From Pseudomonadota bacterium (GTDB taxonomy: Bacteria; Pseudomonadota; Gammaproteobacteria; Burkholderiales; Burkholderiaceae), in NCBI GenBank assembly GCA_021783435.1, contig JAJXUC010000002.1, positions 1 to 64,000 of the forward strand: a stretch of DNA of 64,000 nucleotides, in the 5' to 3' direction. Below are positions 47,609-56,705 of the stretch, in pieces. The position numbers were made by a program, and so were the translations under genes. Below the pieces are notes generated by a model. The model had not been told where the DNA came from. It saw only the letters and a program-made list of their open reading frames with translations, and made no database searches. Numbering within the stretch: the first letter of the stretch is position 1; each line of letters opens with the position of its first letter.

Positions 47609-50404
47609 TCAATGCGCCAGCTCCCAATTCAGGCCCATCCCCAGTTCGGCCACCAGAGGCACAGACAACTGCGCGACACCGGCCATCAGCCGCGGAATGT
47701 GCTCGCGCACCCAGGGCGCCTCGTCTTGCGGCACTTCGAGCACCAGTTCGTCGTGCACCTGCATCACCACGCGGCTGCGTCGGCCCTGCTGCGTCAGCGC
47801 CCGGTCAACCGCGATCATCGCCATCTTGATCAGGTCGGCGGCCGTGCCCTGCATCGGCGCATTGATCGCGGCGCGCTCCGCACCAGCGCGGCGCGGGCCG
47901 TTGGGTGAGTTGATCTCGGCCAGCCACAAGCGCCTGCCGAACACGGTTTCCACATAGCCCTGGGCCTTGGCCTGGGCGCGGGTGCGGTCCATGTAGTGCG
48001 CCACGCCGGGGTAGCGGGAGAAGTAGCGGTCGATATAGAGTTGTGCCGCGCTGCGCTCCAGGCCGAGATTGCGCGCCAACCCGAAGGCACTCATGCCGTA
48101 GATCAAACCGAAATTGATGACCTTGGCCATGCGCCGCTGATCGCTGTTGACCTCGATGGGGGTGACGCCGAAGATTTCGGACGCGGTGGCACGGTGGATG
48201 TCCTCCCCCTGCGCAAATGCCTCGAGCAGGCCCGCATCCTGCGACAGATGGGCCATGATGCGCAGTTCGATTTGCGAATAGTCGCTTGACGCGATGAACC
48301 AACCCTCGGGCGCGACGAAGGCCTCACGGATGCGCCGCCCCTGTGACGTGCGCACCGGGATGTTCTGCAAATTAGGATCATTGGACGCCAGCCGCCCGGT
48401 CACGGCCACGGCCTGGGCATAGTTCGTGTGCACCCGTCCCGTGGCCGGGTTGATCATCAGCGGCAGCTTTTCGGTGTAGGTGCTCTTGAGCTTGGCCAAG
48501 CTGCGGTGTTCGAGAATGACCTTGGGCAGTGGATAGTCTTCAGCCAGTTTCTCCAGCACTTCCTCGTCGGTCGAAGGTGCGCCACCAGCGGTTTTTTTCT
48601 GCACCGGCAGGTGCAGACGGTCGAACAGGATTTCACCGATCTGCTTGGGACTGCCCAGATTGAACGGCCCACCCGCCAGCTCATAGGCCTGGGCCTCGAG
48701 CCGTTGGATTTCCCGCCCGAGTTCGGTGCTCTGCGTCCGCAGCGTGTCGCCATCCACCAGCACGCCGGTGCGCTCCATGCGCTGTAAAACTTCGCTCACC
48801 TGCAGTTCCAGTGCATAGATGCGGGCGAGCCCCGTGTCGGCTTCGATGCGCGGCCACAGCAACTGGTGGACCTGCAGGCAGAGGTCCGAGTCCTCGCCGC
48901 TGTAGCGTGTGGCGATGTCCAGATCGACCTGGTCGAACGTGATGGCCTTGGCGCCCTTGCCGCACACCTGCTCATAGCTCAAGGTGTCGTCACGGCCGAG
49001 ATGGCGCGTCACCAGGCTGTCGAGGCTGTGCGGCTTGTGCGCCTCCAGCACATAGCTCTGCAGCAGGGTGTCGTGGGTGTAGCCGCGCACGGCAATGCCG
49101 GCATTGGCGAGCACATGCCTGTCGTACTTGCTGTTCTGGCCGAGCTTGGGTTGATCGGCGTTTTCCAGCCAGGGCTTGAGCCGCGCCAGCACCTCGTCCA
49201 GCGGCAGTTGCGGCGGCGCATCCGCGTAGCGATGCGCGAGCGCAATATAAGCGGCTTCGCCAGGCTGCACGCATAGCGAGATGCCCACCAGGCGCGCACG
49301 CATCGGGTCGAGCGAATCGGTCTCGGTGTCGATGGCCGTGAGGGCGGCGGCGTCGATGCGCGCCAGCCAGTCGTCGAACTGGGCCCAGGTCAGCACGCAG
49401 GTGTAATGGCCGGGCAGGCGCGGCGACGTTGAAGCTGCGGGGCCGGCAGCGACGTCGGCCGACGCTGGCGCGGAGGCTTCATCCGACAGCAGCGAAGCCT
49501 GCGCGGACGGCCGCGCGGCTTGCAACTCGTGGGTGAATTTTTTCAGGCCGTAGCGCGTGAAAAAAGGCAGCAGCCCGGCGGCGTTTTCGGGTGCGAGCTG
49601 CAGGTCGGCCTGAATGTCGCGGGCGTAGCCGTCCAGATCGCAATCGGTGGCGATGGTCACCAGTTTGCGCGCCGTGGGCAGCCAGTCCAGGGCGTCACGC
49701 AGGCTCTGGCCGACGGCGCCGGCAATCGCGTCGGCGTTGGCCATGACGCCGTCGAGCGAGCCGTATTGGGTCAGCCATTTCACCGCCGTTTTCGGCCCGA
49801 CCTTGCTCACGCCCGGGACGTTGTCGACCGCGTCGCCCACCAGGGTGAGGTAATCGACGATGCGCTCGGGCGGAACACCGAATCTGGCCACCACACCGGC
49901 AACGTCCTGCACCTCGTTGCTCATGGTGTTGACCAAGGTGATGTGGTCGTTCACCAATTGCGCCAGGTCCTTGTCGCCGGTGGACACCAGGGTGCGCAGC
50001 CCCAGGGCATGCGCACGCACGGCAAGGGTGCCGATGACGTCGTCGGCCTCGACTCCGGGCACCTCCAACAGCGGCCAGCCCATCAGCCGAACCGCCTCGT
50101 GAATGACGCCGATCTGTTGCGCCAACTCGGGCGGCATCGGTGCGCGCTGCGCCTTGTAGTCGGCATACATGGCATCGCGGAAGGTTGGGCCTTTGGCGTC
50201 GAACACGCAAGCCGCGAAACGGTAGCCTTTGGCCGGCGGGTACTGCTCGCGCAGACGCCGCAGCATGGCCACCATGCCGTAGAGCGCGCCGGTGGGTTCT
50301 CCCTGCGGGCCGCGCAAATCGGGCATGGCATGGAAGGCGCGGTAGAGGTAGCTGGAGCCGTCCACCAGCAGCAGAGTCGCGGCGTTGTCGGGTTGGGTCG
50401 TCAT
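47609..50404 (-). CDS. polA: DNA polymerase I
   Basis: This 931-residue enzyme has all three activities apparently intact. There is a 5'-3' nuclease domain (EADDVIGTLA, STGDKDLAQLV, LVGDAVDNVPGVSKVGPKTA), a 3'-5' proofreading domain with AIDTETDSLD, and a polymerase domain with motif A DYSQIELRIMAHLS, motif B RRMAKVINFGLIYG and motif C MQVHDELVLEV. It fills gaps in repair and removes Okazaki primers. GATAAT lies seven bases before the ATG with no ribosome site between, so the mRNA may be leaderless. It is divergent from DUF2782-thrB. Confidence 0.97.
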   Translation of the reverse strand: MTTQPDNAATLLLVDGSSYLYRAFHAMPDLRGPQGEPTGALYGMVAMLRRLREQYPPAKGYRFAACVFDAKGPTFRDAMYADYKAQRAPMPPELAQQIGVIHEAVRLMGWPLLEVPGVEADDVIGTLAVRAHALGLRTLVSTGDKDLAQLVNDHITLVNTMSNEVQDVAGVVARFGVPPERIVDYLTLVGDAVDNVPGVSKVGPKTAVKWLTQYGSLDGVMANADAIAGAVGQSLRDALDWLPTARKLVTIATDCDLDGYARDIQADLQLAPENAAGLLPFFTRYGLKKFTHELQAARPSAQASLLSDEASAPASADVAAGPAASTSPRLPGHYTCVLTWAQFDDWLARIDAAALTAIDTETDSLDPMRARLVGISLCVQPGEAAYIALAHRYADAPPQLPLDEVLARLKPWLENADQPKLGQNSKYDRHVLANAGIAVRGYTHDTLLQSYVLEAHKPHSLDSLVTRHLGRDDTLSYEQVCGKGAKAITFDQVDLDIATRYSGEDSDLCLQVHQLLWPRIEADTGLARIYALELQVSEVLQRMERTGVLVDGDTLRTQSTELGREIQRLEAQAYELAGGPFNLGSPKQIGEILFDRLHLPVQKKTAGGAPSTDEEVLEKLAEDYPLPKVILEHRSLAKLKSTYTEKLPLMINPATGRVHTNYAQAVAVTGRLASNDPNLQNIPVRTSQGRRIREAFVAPEGWFIASSDYSQIELRIMAHLSQDAGLLEAFAQGEDIHRATASEIFGVTPIEVNSDQRRMAKVINFGLIYGMSAFGLARNLGLERSAAQLYIDRYFSRYPGVAHYMDRTRAQAKAQGYVETVFGRRLWLAEINSPNGPRRAGAERAAINAPMQGTAADLIKMAMIAVDRALTQQGRRSRVVMQVHDELVLEVPQDEAPWVREHIPRLMAGVAQLSVPLVAELGMGLNWELAH

Positions 50405-50411
50405 GGGCGCG

Positions 50412-50417
50412 ATTATC
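50412..50417 (-). promoter_or_regulatory. candidate -10 box (GATAAT) seven bases before the polA start
   Basis: On the minus strand GATAAT is followed by seven bases and then the polA ATG. Transcription from it would start at the A of ATG. No Shine-Dalgarno is present. The -35 region is GC-rich and unclear. Confidence 0.4.
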
Positions 50418-50501
50418 GGCTGCAGCCGTGCCAGACGGCGTCGCCCATGGCAGGCATGGACTTGCCATCCTGCTGCGCCGGCAGCGGGATGTGCCGACCG
50501 T

Positions 50502-50507
50502 TAAAAT
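50502..50507 (+). promoter_or_regulatory. candidate -10 box (TAAAAT) seven bases before the DUF2782 start
   Basis: TAAAAT is followed by CAGGGGC and the ATG at 50515. As with polA on the other side of this 110-base divergent region, the spacing predicts an mRNA that begins at the start codon. GGGG in the spacer is not a Shine-Dalgarno at usable distance. Confidence 0.4.
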
Positions 50508-50514
50508 CAGGGGC

Positions 50515-50907
50515 ATGAAACTCCCTCGCACTGTCGTACGTATCGCCACCCAGTTCGCCACGTTCGCTGCGTTGCTCGCAGCGCTCGAATGCAGCGGCAC
50601 GCAAGCCTGGGCCGTGACCCCCTCGCCAGCCAGTTCCTCCCCGCGCAGCGGTCTGTCGCCGGCTGCGCGCCTGGCTGACACGCAACCCGCGCCCAAATTT
50701 CCCGAGCCGGTGGTGCGCAATCACGTGACGCAAGACCGCTCGGTGCGGATTCAGGAGCAACAGGTGCGCGGAGCCACCACCCAAATTCACGTGCAACCGC
50801 TGCATGGCGGCCCTGCCTACAACATCGTGCCGCCCGATGTATCGTCCAGCACCGACCCTGCCAACATGCAGGGTCGCATGCAGTGGACCATCGGCACCTT
50901 CAAATGA
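50515..50907 (+). CDS. DUF2782 family small exported protein
   Basis: This 130-residue protein has a signal-type N-terminus (MKLPRTVVRIATQFATFAALLAAL..AWA, cleavage near residue 33) and a soluble C-terminal part with VVRNHVTQDRSVRIQEQQVRGATTQIHVQPLHGGPAYNIVPPD. This matches the DUF2782 family found between polA and thrB in betaproteobacteria. Function is unknown; it should reside in the periplasm. It lies 118 bases upstream of thrB in the same direction. Confidence 0.8.
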   Translation: MKLPRTVVRIATQFATFAALLAALECSGTQAWAVTPSPASSSPRSGLSPAARLADTQPAPKFPEPVVRNHVTQDRSVRIQEQQVRGATTQIHVQPLHGGPAYNIVPPDVSSSTDPANMQGRMQWTIGTFK

Positions 50908-51025
50908 CAACGGGCCGGGCCCAAGGCCGGCGCCTGCCGCGAGTTCTCTCGTCCTCCCTCGCCTCGTCGCCATGATTGAGCAAGGTGGCTGCGCCGGCGG
51001 TCTGAACACCCCGTATTGATTCCCC

Positions 51026-51991
51026 ATGGCCGTCTTCACCACGCTCGGCGCCGCCGAAGTCCAGACCTTCCTGAGCGGTTTCGATCTCGGCTCGCTGACC
51101 GCGTTGCAAGGGATCACGAGCGGCATCGAAAACACCAACTATTTCGTCACGACCACGCACGGACGCTTCGTGCTGACGCTGTTCGAGCGGCTGAGCGCCG
51201 AGCAGCTTCCGTTCTACCTGCGACTGATGCATCACCTCGCAGCGCACGCCATTCCCGTGCCCGACCCGATGGCCGACCGCGAAGGCCGCATCCTGCACCA
51301 ACTCAAGGGCAAACCGGCGGCTCTGGTCACGCGTCTTCCCGGCCATAGCGAACTGCAACCGGAGGCCGCGCATTGCGCGCAGATCGGGACCTGCCTGGCC
51401 CGCATGCATCTGGCGGCGAGGGATTTTCCGCTGTTGCAAGCCAATCTCCGCGGCTTGGCCTGGCAGCAGCAGACCATTCCGCTGGTGCTGCCGCATCTCG
51501 GCGCAGCCCAGCGCAACTTGCTGCAAGCCGAGCTCACCCATCAAACCGCATTGGCCGCAAGTCCCGCGTTCGCGCAGTTGCCGCGCGGCGCCGTGCATGC
51601 CGATCTGTTTCGTGACAACGCCTTGTTCGAAGACGGCCGGCTCTCGGGCGTATTCGACTGGTATTTCGCCGGCAGCGACACCTGGGTGTTCGATCTGGCC
51701 GTGGCCCTGAACGACTGGTGCATCGATCTAGCCACCGGCGCGCTGGACGCCGAGCGCTGCAAGGCCCTGCTCGATGCCTACCAGCATGTGCGGCCCTTGC
51801 TGGCCGCGGAATCGACCTTGCTGCCCGACGCCTTGCGCGCCGCGGCGCTGCGCTTCTGGACCTCGCGCCTGGCCGACTTTCACCTGCCGCGCGACGCCCA
51901 TCTGCTGAAAGCCCACGACCCGACGCATTTCGAGCGCGTGCTGCGCCAGCGCGTCCAGGCCGCCAATCATGGGGCAGCGCTGCTTGCCTGA
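51026..51991 (+). CDS. thrB: homoserine kinase, ThrB2 (APH-fold) type
   Basis: This 321-residue kinase phosphorylates homoserine for threonine synthesis. It is the aminoglycoside-phosphotransferase-like form used by many proteobacteria, not the GHMP type. Seen: GITSGIENTNYFVTTTHGRFVLTLFER (N-lobe), the catalytic AVHADLFRDNALF and the metal loop GVFDWYFAGSDTWVFDLAV. Length is normal. The start MAVFTTLGAAEVQTFL fits the family. The P450 gene starts 22 bases after its stop. Confidence 0.94.
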   Translation: MAVFTTLGAAEVQTFLSGFDLGSLTALQGITSGIENTNYFVTTTHGRFVLTLFERLSAEQLPFYLRLMHHLAAHAIPVPDPMADREGRILHQLKGKPAALVTRLPGHSELQPEAAHCAQIGTCLARMHLAARDFPLLQANLRGLAWQQQTIPLVLPHLGAAQRNLLQAELTHQTALAASPAFAQLPRGAVHADLFRDNALFEDGRLSGVFDWYFAGSDTWVFDLAVALNDWCIDLATGALDAERCKALLDAYQHVRPLLAAESTLLPDALRAAALRFWTSRLADFHLPRDAHLLKAHDPTHFERVLRQRVQAANHGAALLA

Positions 51992-52013
51992 AACACGACA
52001 GGAAGACTGCGGC

Positions 52014-53498
52014 ATGCAACGCCAAGCGGACGCGAGACTGACTCCGACCCCGGAACAGCCGCGCCCTTTGTCCGATCTTCCCGGGCCTCGTGGGCTGCCT
52101 TGGGTGGGCCAGGCGTGGCGGCTTCGCCCTGACAGGCTGCACCTCCAGCTTGAAGCCTGGGGCCGGCAATACGGGCCCTGCTACCAGTTCCGCTTCGGCC
52201 CGCGCACGATCTTGGTCGTGTCCAGCCACGCCACCATTCAAACGCTGTTGCGCGACCGACCCGAACGCTTTCGCCGCCCCCTGCTGGGCGGGCGCATCGC
52301 GCGTGAAATGGGCTTCGACGAAGGCCTGTTCTTCGCCAACGACGAGACCTGGCAGCGCCAGCGCCGCATGGTCATGGCTGGCCTCGACCCGGGCCATGTC
52401 AAGGCCTACTTCCCGACCCTGCTGAACGTGACCCTGCGCCTGCGTTCGCGCTGGCAGGCCGCTGCACGCAACGGATCCCGGATCGACCTGCAAGCCGATC
52501 TCATGCGCTTCACCGTGGATGCCAGCGCCGGCCTGGCTTTCGGCATGGACGTCAATACCCTCGAATCCGACGACGATGTCATTCAGCGGCATCTGAACCG
52601 CATTTTCCCGAAGCTGCACAGGCGCGGCTTGGCGCTGCTGCCCTACTGGCGCTATGTCCGCCTGCCCTCCGACCGCGCGCTGGACCGCAGCGTCTCCGCC
52701 GTGCAGCAGGCGATTCGGGGCTTCATTGCCGATGCCCGCCAGCGCCTGCAGCGCGACCCCACCCTGCGCGAGCGGCCGCGCAATCTGCTCGAGGCCATGA
52801 TCTGCGCCGCAGACCGTGCCGACAGCGACGTCAATGATCACGACGTGGCCGGCAACGTCATCGTGCTCCTGCTGGCCGGCGAGGACACCACGGCCAACAC
52901 CCTGGCCTGGATGATCGAACTGCTGCATCGCCACCCGCAGGCGCTTGAGCGTGCCCGCGCCGAAGTCCGCCGCCTGGCGCCCGACCCCGCAGGCTTCACC
53001 CCCGAGCAAATGGCCTCGCTGGACTATCTCGACGCCTGCGTCCAAGAGACCATGCGCCTCAAGCCCGTCGCCCCATTGCTGCTGGTGCAGGCCGTGAACG
53101 ACACCACGGTTGCCGACGTCCGGGTGCCGGCGGATACCGTGGTGTTCGCCCTCATGCGCCACGACAGCCTGGATGCCCGCGAGTTCCCCGACCCCACCGC
53201 GTTCAAACCCGAGCGCTGGCTGAGCGCCGACCCAGCGGCTCCCAGTGCCGCCTCGAAGCGCATCAGCATGCCCTTCGGCGCCGGCCCGCGCATCTGTCCC
53301 GGGCGCTACCTGGCCCTGTTGGAGATGAAAATGGCCATGGCGATGCTGCTGGGCGGCTTCGGGATCGAAACCGTCGGTCCGACTGCTGGCGGCGCCACGC
53401 GCGAACACCTGTCCTTCAGCATGGGGCCGGTTGGTTTGCACATGCGCTTACGCCCCTTGCACGCAGAGTTTCAACGACAGGCCGCCGACGTCGCGTGA
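52014..53498 (+). CDS. cytochrome P450
   Basis: This 494-residue P450 has the oxygen-activation motif AGEDTT (288-293, I helix), the K-helix E345-T-M-R348, the PERF-like FKPERW and the haem loop FGAGPRICPG with Cys428 as haem ligand. Catalytic residues are thus complete. No membrane anchor is seen, so it is soluble. The I-helix Glu and overall length resemble class II/CYP4- and CYP102-type enzymes acting on fatty acids or terpenes, but the substrate is unknown. No ferredoxin or reductase is adjacent. AGGAAG eight bases before the ATG supports this start and probable co-transcription with thrB. Confidence 0.92.
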   Translation: MQRQADARLTPTPEQPRPLSDLPGPRGLPWVGQAWRLRPDRLHLQLEAWGRQYGPCYQFRFGPRTILVVSSHATIQTLLRDRPERFRRPLLGGRIAREMGFDEGLFFANDETWQRQRRMVMAGLDPGHVKAYFPTLLNVTLRLRSRWQAAARNGSRIDLQADLMRFTVDASAGLAFGMDVNTLESDDDVIQRHLNRIFPKLHRRGLALLPYWRYVRLPSDRALDRSVSAVQQAIRGFIADARQRLQRDPTLRERPRNLLEAMICAADRADSDVNDHDVAGNVIVLLLAGEDTTANTLAWMIELLHRHPQALERARAEVRRLAPDPAGFTPEQMASLDYLDACVQETMRLKPVAPLLLVQAVNDTTVADVRVPADTVVFALMRHDSLDAREFPDPTAFKPERWLSADPAAPSAASKRISMPFGAGPRICPGRYLALLEMKMAMAMLLGGFGIETVGPTAGGATREHLSFSMGPVGLHMRLRPLHAEFQRQAADVA

Positions 53499-53660
53499 CG
53501 ATCGCGCAGGCCCATGCGGCGCCAGACGCGCTTCTACAATCCGGCTACGTTTTCTGCCTTGCCTTGTTTTTGCGCATGCAGTCATTGCGCGACATCCCCG
53601 CTTCAATCCCGCCTTTCACCCCAGGTTGTCCTTTTTCCGGCCCGTCCAGGGCTCATCACC

Positions 53661-54476
53661 ATGCAATTGCGCACCGTCCCCGCCCGCGAGGGCCTGAGTT
53701 GGGTCAAGCTGGGTTTTGTCTGGCTGTTTCGCCAGCCCTGGAGCGTCATGCTGATGATGGGCAGCTACATCCTCGTCGTCGGGCTGTTCTCCATGCTGCC
53801 CGTCATGGGCGGCCTCGTGCCCCTCCTGGTGGCACAAATCGCCACCGTGGGTTTCCTGCTCGCGTCACGGCAAATCGTGCGTGGCGAAACGGTATGGCCC
53901 ACCGTGCTGCTGGCCGGGCTGCGTGAAAGCCGTACGCGTGCGCGTGCCCTGCTGGCTCTGGGTGTGCTCTACGCCGCCGCCGTGGTGGGCGTGCTCGCCG
54001 TGGCTTCGCTGATGGATGGCGGCGCGTTACTGCGTCTGCTGCTGTTCGGCGCCATGCCGGCGCAGACCCTGGTGAAAAGCGGCGTGCTGCGTGGTGCAGC
54101 AGTGGTGGCGACCCTCAGCTACATCCCGGTGTCCATGGCCTTCTGGTTCGCGCCACCGCTGGTGAGCTGGCATGGCATGGGGCCTTGGCAGGCGCTGTTC
54201 ACCAGCTTCGTCATCTGCCTGCGCAACTTGCGTGCCTTCATGCTCTACGCCATGCAATGGTTCTTGCTGTTTGCAACGGTTCCGCTGCTGGTGGTGACAC
54301 TGGCCCAGGTGATGGGCGCCAGCGCCGAAGCGGCCACCCTGCTGAGTTTTCCCATGGCTTTGATGCTGTTCCTGGCCTTCATTCTGTCGTTCTACGGCAG
54401 CGTGCAAAGCCTGCTACCCGATTCGGAGTCCAGTTCTGTGGCGTTGCGTGGCAGGCCACCGCAAGCGCCGCACTGA
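53661..54476 (+). CDS. BPSS1780-family polytopic membrane protein
   Basis: This 271-residue membrane protein has six or so hydrophobic helices (about residues 29-50, 54-70, 92-118, 140-165, 185-210 and 225-250). The N-terminus MQLRTVPAREGLSWVKLGFVWLFRQPWSVM matches the BPSS1780 family of betaproteobacteria. Function is unknown; an integral inner-membrane location is clear. It lies 162 bases after the P450 gene, a gap where a separate promoter could sit, though none stands out. Confidence 0.82.
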   Translation: MQLRTVPAREGLSWVKLGFVWLFRQPWSVMLMMGSYILVVGLFSMLPVMGGLVPLLVAQIATVGFLLASRQIVRGETVWPTVLLAGLRESRTRARALLALGVLYAAAVVGVLAVASLMDGGALLRLLLFGAMPAQTLVKSGVLRGAAVVATLSYIPVSMAFWFAPPLVSWHGMGPWQALFTSFVICLRNLRAFMLYAMQWFLLFATVPLLVVTLAQVMGASAEAATLLSFPMALMLFLAFILSFYGSVQSLLPDSESSSVALRGRPPQAPH

Positions 54477-54544
54477 GAATGCAACAGGCCGACACCGTAT
54501 GCTTCGCTTTGTCACATCTTGACATGCCGAATGACGAGGTCACC

Positions 54545-55168
54545 ATGCGCCGACTGCTGCTTGCCGCCCTGCTGCTGCTCACCACCGCCTTGAGCGGCTG
54601 CGGTTACAACGCACTGCAACGCCAGGATGAGCAGGTCAAGGCATCCTGGGCCGAAGTGCTCAACCAGTATCAACGCCGCGCCGATCTGGTGCCCAACCTG
54701 GTGGCCACGGTCAAAGGGTATGCCAGCCATGAAAAGGACGTGCTGACGGAAGTGACCGCAGCGCGCGCCTCGGTGGGGTCCATCCAGGCCACGCCGGAAC
54801 TGGTCAACGACCCCGCCGCCTTCGCCAAATTCCAGGCTGCCCAGCAGCAAATGACCAGCGCGCTGTCGCGCCTGCTCGTGGTGTCGGAGAATTACCCGCA
54901 GCTCAAGGCCGACGCATCCTTCCGCGACTTGCAGGCGCAGCTCGAGGGCACGGAAAACCGCATCACCGTGGCGCGCATGCGCTACATCGAGGCAGTGCAG
55001 GCCTACAACAACACGGTGCGCCAGTTCCCCGGCAACCTCACCGCCATGGCGTTCGGCTACAAAACCAAGGCCAGCTTCACGGTGGATAACGAAAAAGCCA
55101 TCGCGACCCCGCCCACGGTTGACTTTGGTTCGACGTCACCGAAGCCCAAGCCAGCCAGCTCGCCGTGA
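54545..55168 (+). CDS. LemA family lipoprotein
   Basis: This 207-residue protein has a lipoprotein signal ending in L-S-G-C (Cys19), then the LemA core: VKASWAEVLNQYQRRADLVPNLVATVKGYASHEKDVLTEVTAAR, SRLLVVSENYPQLKADASFRDLQAQLEGTENRITVARMRYIEAVQAYNNTVRQFP. LemA proteins are mostly alpha-helical with an outward-facing coiled-coil domain; their role is unclear, but they usually pair with TPM-domain proteins, as here. GAGG lies five bases before the chosen ATG. The C-terminus is Pro/Lys-rich. Confidence 0.92.
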   Translation: MRRLLLAALLLLTTALSGCGYNALQRQDEQVKASWAEVLNQYQRRADLVPNLVATVKGYASHEKDVLTEVTAARASVGSIQATPELVNDPAAFAKFQAAQQQMTSALSRLLVVSENYPQLKADASFRDLQAQLEGTENRITVARMRYIEAVQAYNNTVRQFPGNLTAMAFGYKTKASFTVDNEKAIATPPTVDFGSTSPKPKPASSP

Positions 55169-55178
55169 GCGCGCAAGC

Positions 55179-56132
55179 ATGAACGCCATGGAGTCTGCCA
55201 CCATGGGGCATCGCGGCGGACGAGTTGCCGCCGCTTTCCGCTTCAAGGGCTGGCGGCGTCGCAGGTCTGGCGGGTGTCATGGCTTGTTGCTCGGCCTGCT
55301 GCTGTTGGCTTGCGCAACCCTGCTGCCGGCCTGGGCTTTGGTAGCCGTACCGCCGCTGACCACGCCCGTCACCGATCTCACCGGCACCCTGAGCGCCGAC
55401 CAGGTGCAGGCGTTGGACCAGCAACTGCAGGCCTTCGCCACGCGCAAGGGCAGCCAGATCGCGGTGCTGATCGTGCCCACCACGCAGCCCGAGGCGATCG
55501 AGCTCTATTCCATACGCGTCACCGACGCCTGGAAGCTGGGGCGCAAAGGCGTCGACGACGGCGTGCTGCTGCTCGTGGCCAAGGACGACCGCGCGGTGCG
55601 CATCGAGGTGGGTTACGGGCTGGAAGGCACCATCCCCGACGCCATCGCCAAGCGCATCGTGGCCGAGACCATCACGCCGGACTTCCAAGCGGGACGATTC
55701 GACGCCGGCATCCAGGCCGGTGTCAGCCAACTCATGCGCTTGATCGACGGTGAGCCCTTGCCGCCACCTCGACAGGTCGCTGCGCACGACCAGGAGCCGC
55801 CACTGCAGTTGGCCTTCTTCGTGGTGTTCGGCGCCGTGGTGCTGGGCCAGGCGCTGCGCGCCGTGCTCGGCCGCCTGCTCGGTGCCGGTGCTTCGGCTGT
55901 GGTCGCGGGCATTGGCGGCTGGCTGCTGATCGGCTCTGGACTGCTCGCTGGAGGGGCGGCGCTGTTGGCCTTTTTTGCCGTGTTCAGTGGCATGCGTTTC
56001 GGCGGGCCGGGTGGTTTCGGAGCGGGCGGCTTTGGCGGAAGCGGAAGTGGCGGTTTTGGCAGCGGCAATGGTGGCGGGTTCTCCGGAGGCGGCGGCGGTT
56101 TCGGCGGTGGCGGCGCCTCGGGGCGGTGGTAA
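55179..56132 (+). CDS. TPM-domain membrane protein, YgcG-like
   Basis: This 317-residue protein has a long basic N-region, a signal/anchor helix (~35-50), a periplasmic TPM domain (~60-195: VTDLTGTLSADQVQALDQQLQAFATRKGSQIAVLIVPTT, GKKGVDDGVLLL-like and RAVRIEVGYGLEGTIPD), and TM helices (~210-230 and 240-275). It ends in a Gly-rich tail of GGFGG-type repeats. This layout is that of YgcG proteins linked with LemA. The start is placed ten bases after lemA; ATG 55203 is an alternative. The Gly-rich tail is low complexity and its role is unknown. Confidence 0.88.
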   Translation: MNAMESATMGHRGGRVAAAFRFKGWRRRRSGGCHGLLLGLLLLACATLLPAWALVAVPPLTTPVTDLTGTLSADQVQALDQQLQAFATRKGSQIAVLIVPTTQPEAIELYSIRVTDAWKLGRKGVDDGVLLLVAKDDRAVRIEVGYGLEGTIPDAIAKRIVAETITPDFQAGRFDAGIQAGVSQLMRLIDGEPLPPPRQVAAHDQEPPLQLAFFVVFGAVVLGQALRAVLGRLLGAGASAVVAGIGGWLLIGSGLLAGGAALLAFFAVFSGMRFGGPGGFGAGGFGGSGSGGFGSGNGGGFSGGGGGFGGGGASGRW

Positions 56133-56134
56133 CC

Positions 56135-56641
56135 ATGAAGACCAAGCAATGGCTGCGCCATGCCTTCTACCCCACGGCGCGGGTTCACAGAGCGTTCCCA
56201 CGATCGGCCATGAGGACCATTGCGCAGGCGATCCATGCTGCCGAAGGCCGGCATGACGGTGAGATCCGGGTGGCCCTGGAAGGAGCCCTCGACTGGCCGG
56301 AGCTTTGGCACGGCATCACACCGCGAGCGCGAGCCATCGAACTGTTTGCGCGCCTCCATGTCTGGGACACCGCCGAGAACAATGGCGTATTGATCTATCT
56401 GCTGTTGGCCGAGCGTGCCGTGGAAATCATTGCCGATCGCGGCATCGCATCCCGGGTTGATCCGGCGCAGTGGCAAGCCCTGTGTCGAAGCATGGAGCAC
56501 GGTTTGCGCGAAGGCCGGCATCTCGACGCCGTGCTTGTGGGTGTGGCTGGTGTCAGCGCCTTGCTGGCGGAGCATGGCGCGTCGTCACCAACCCGGCGTC
56601 GCAACGAACTCGGTGATTGGCCGGTGGTCGTCAAGCGTTGA
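56135..56641 (+). CDS. second TPM-domain protein, short and without signal peptide
   Basis: This 168-residue protein belongs to the TPM domain family (IAQAIHAAEGRHDGEIRVALEGAL, RARAIELFARLHVWDTAENNGVLIYLLLAERAVEIIADRGIASRVDPAQW). It has no signal peptide or TM helix, so it may be cytosolic or held by the neighbouring membrane protein. It starts two bases after the preceding stop, so the pair is certainly one operon. Function is unknown. It is convergent with rfbD. Confidence 0.85.
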   Translation: MKTKQWLRHAFYPTARVHRAFPRSAMRTIAQAIHAAEGRHDGEIRVALEGALDWPELWHGITPRARAIELFARLHVWDTAENNGVLIYLLLAERAVEIIADRGIASRVDPAQWQALCRSMEHGLREGRHLDAVLVGVAGVSALLAEHGASSPTRRRNELGDWPVVVKR

Positions 56642-56705
56642 CGCTTCGTCGTGCGCCGGGACCAGTCTCGATCAGCCCCGGCCTTCATCGTCGCAGCCCC
56701 AAGGC

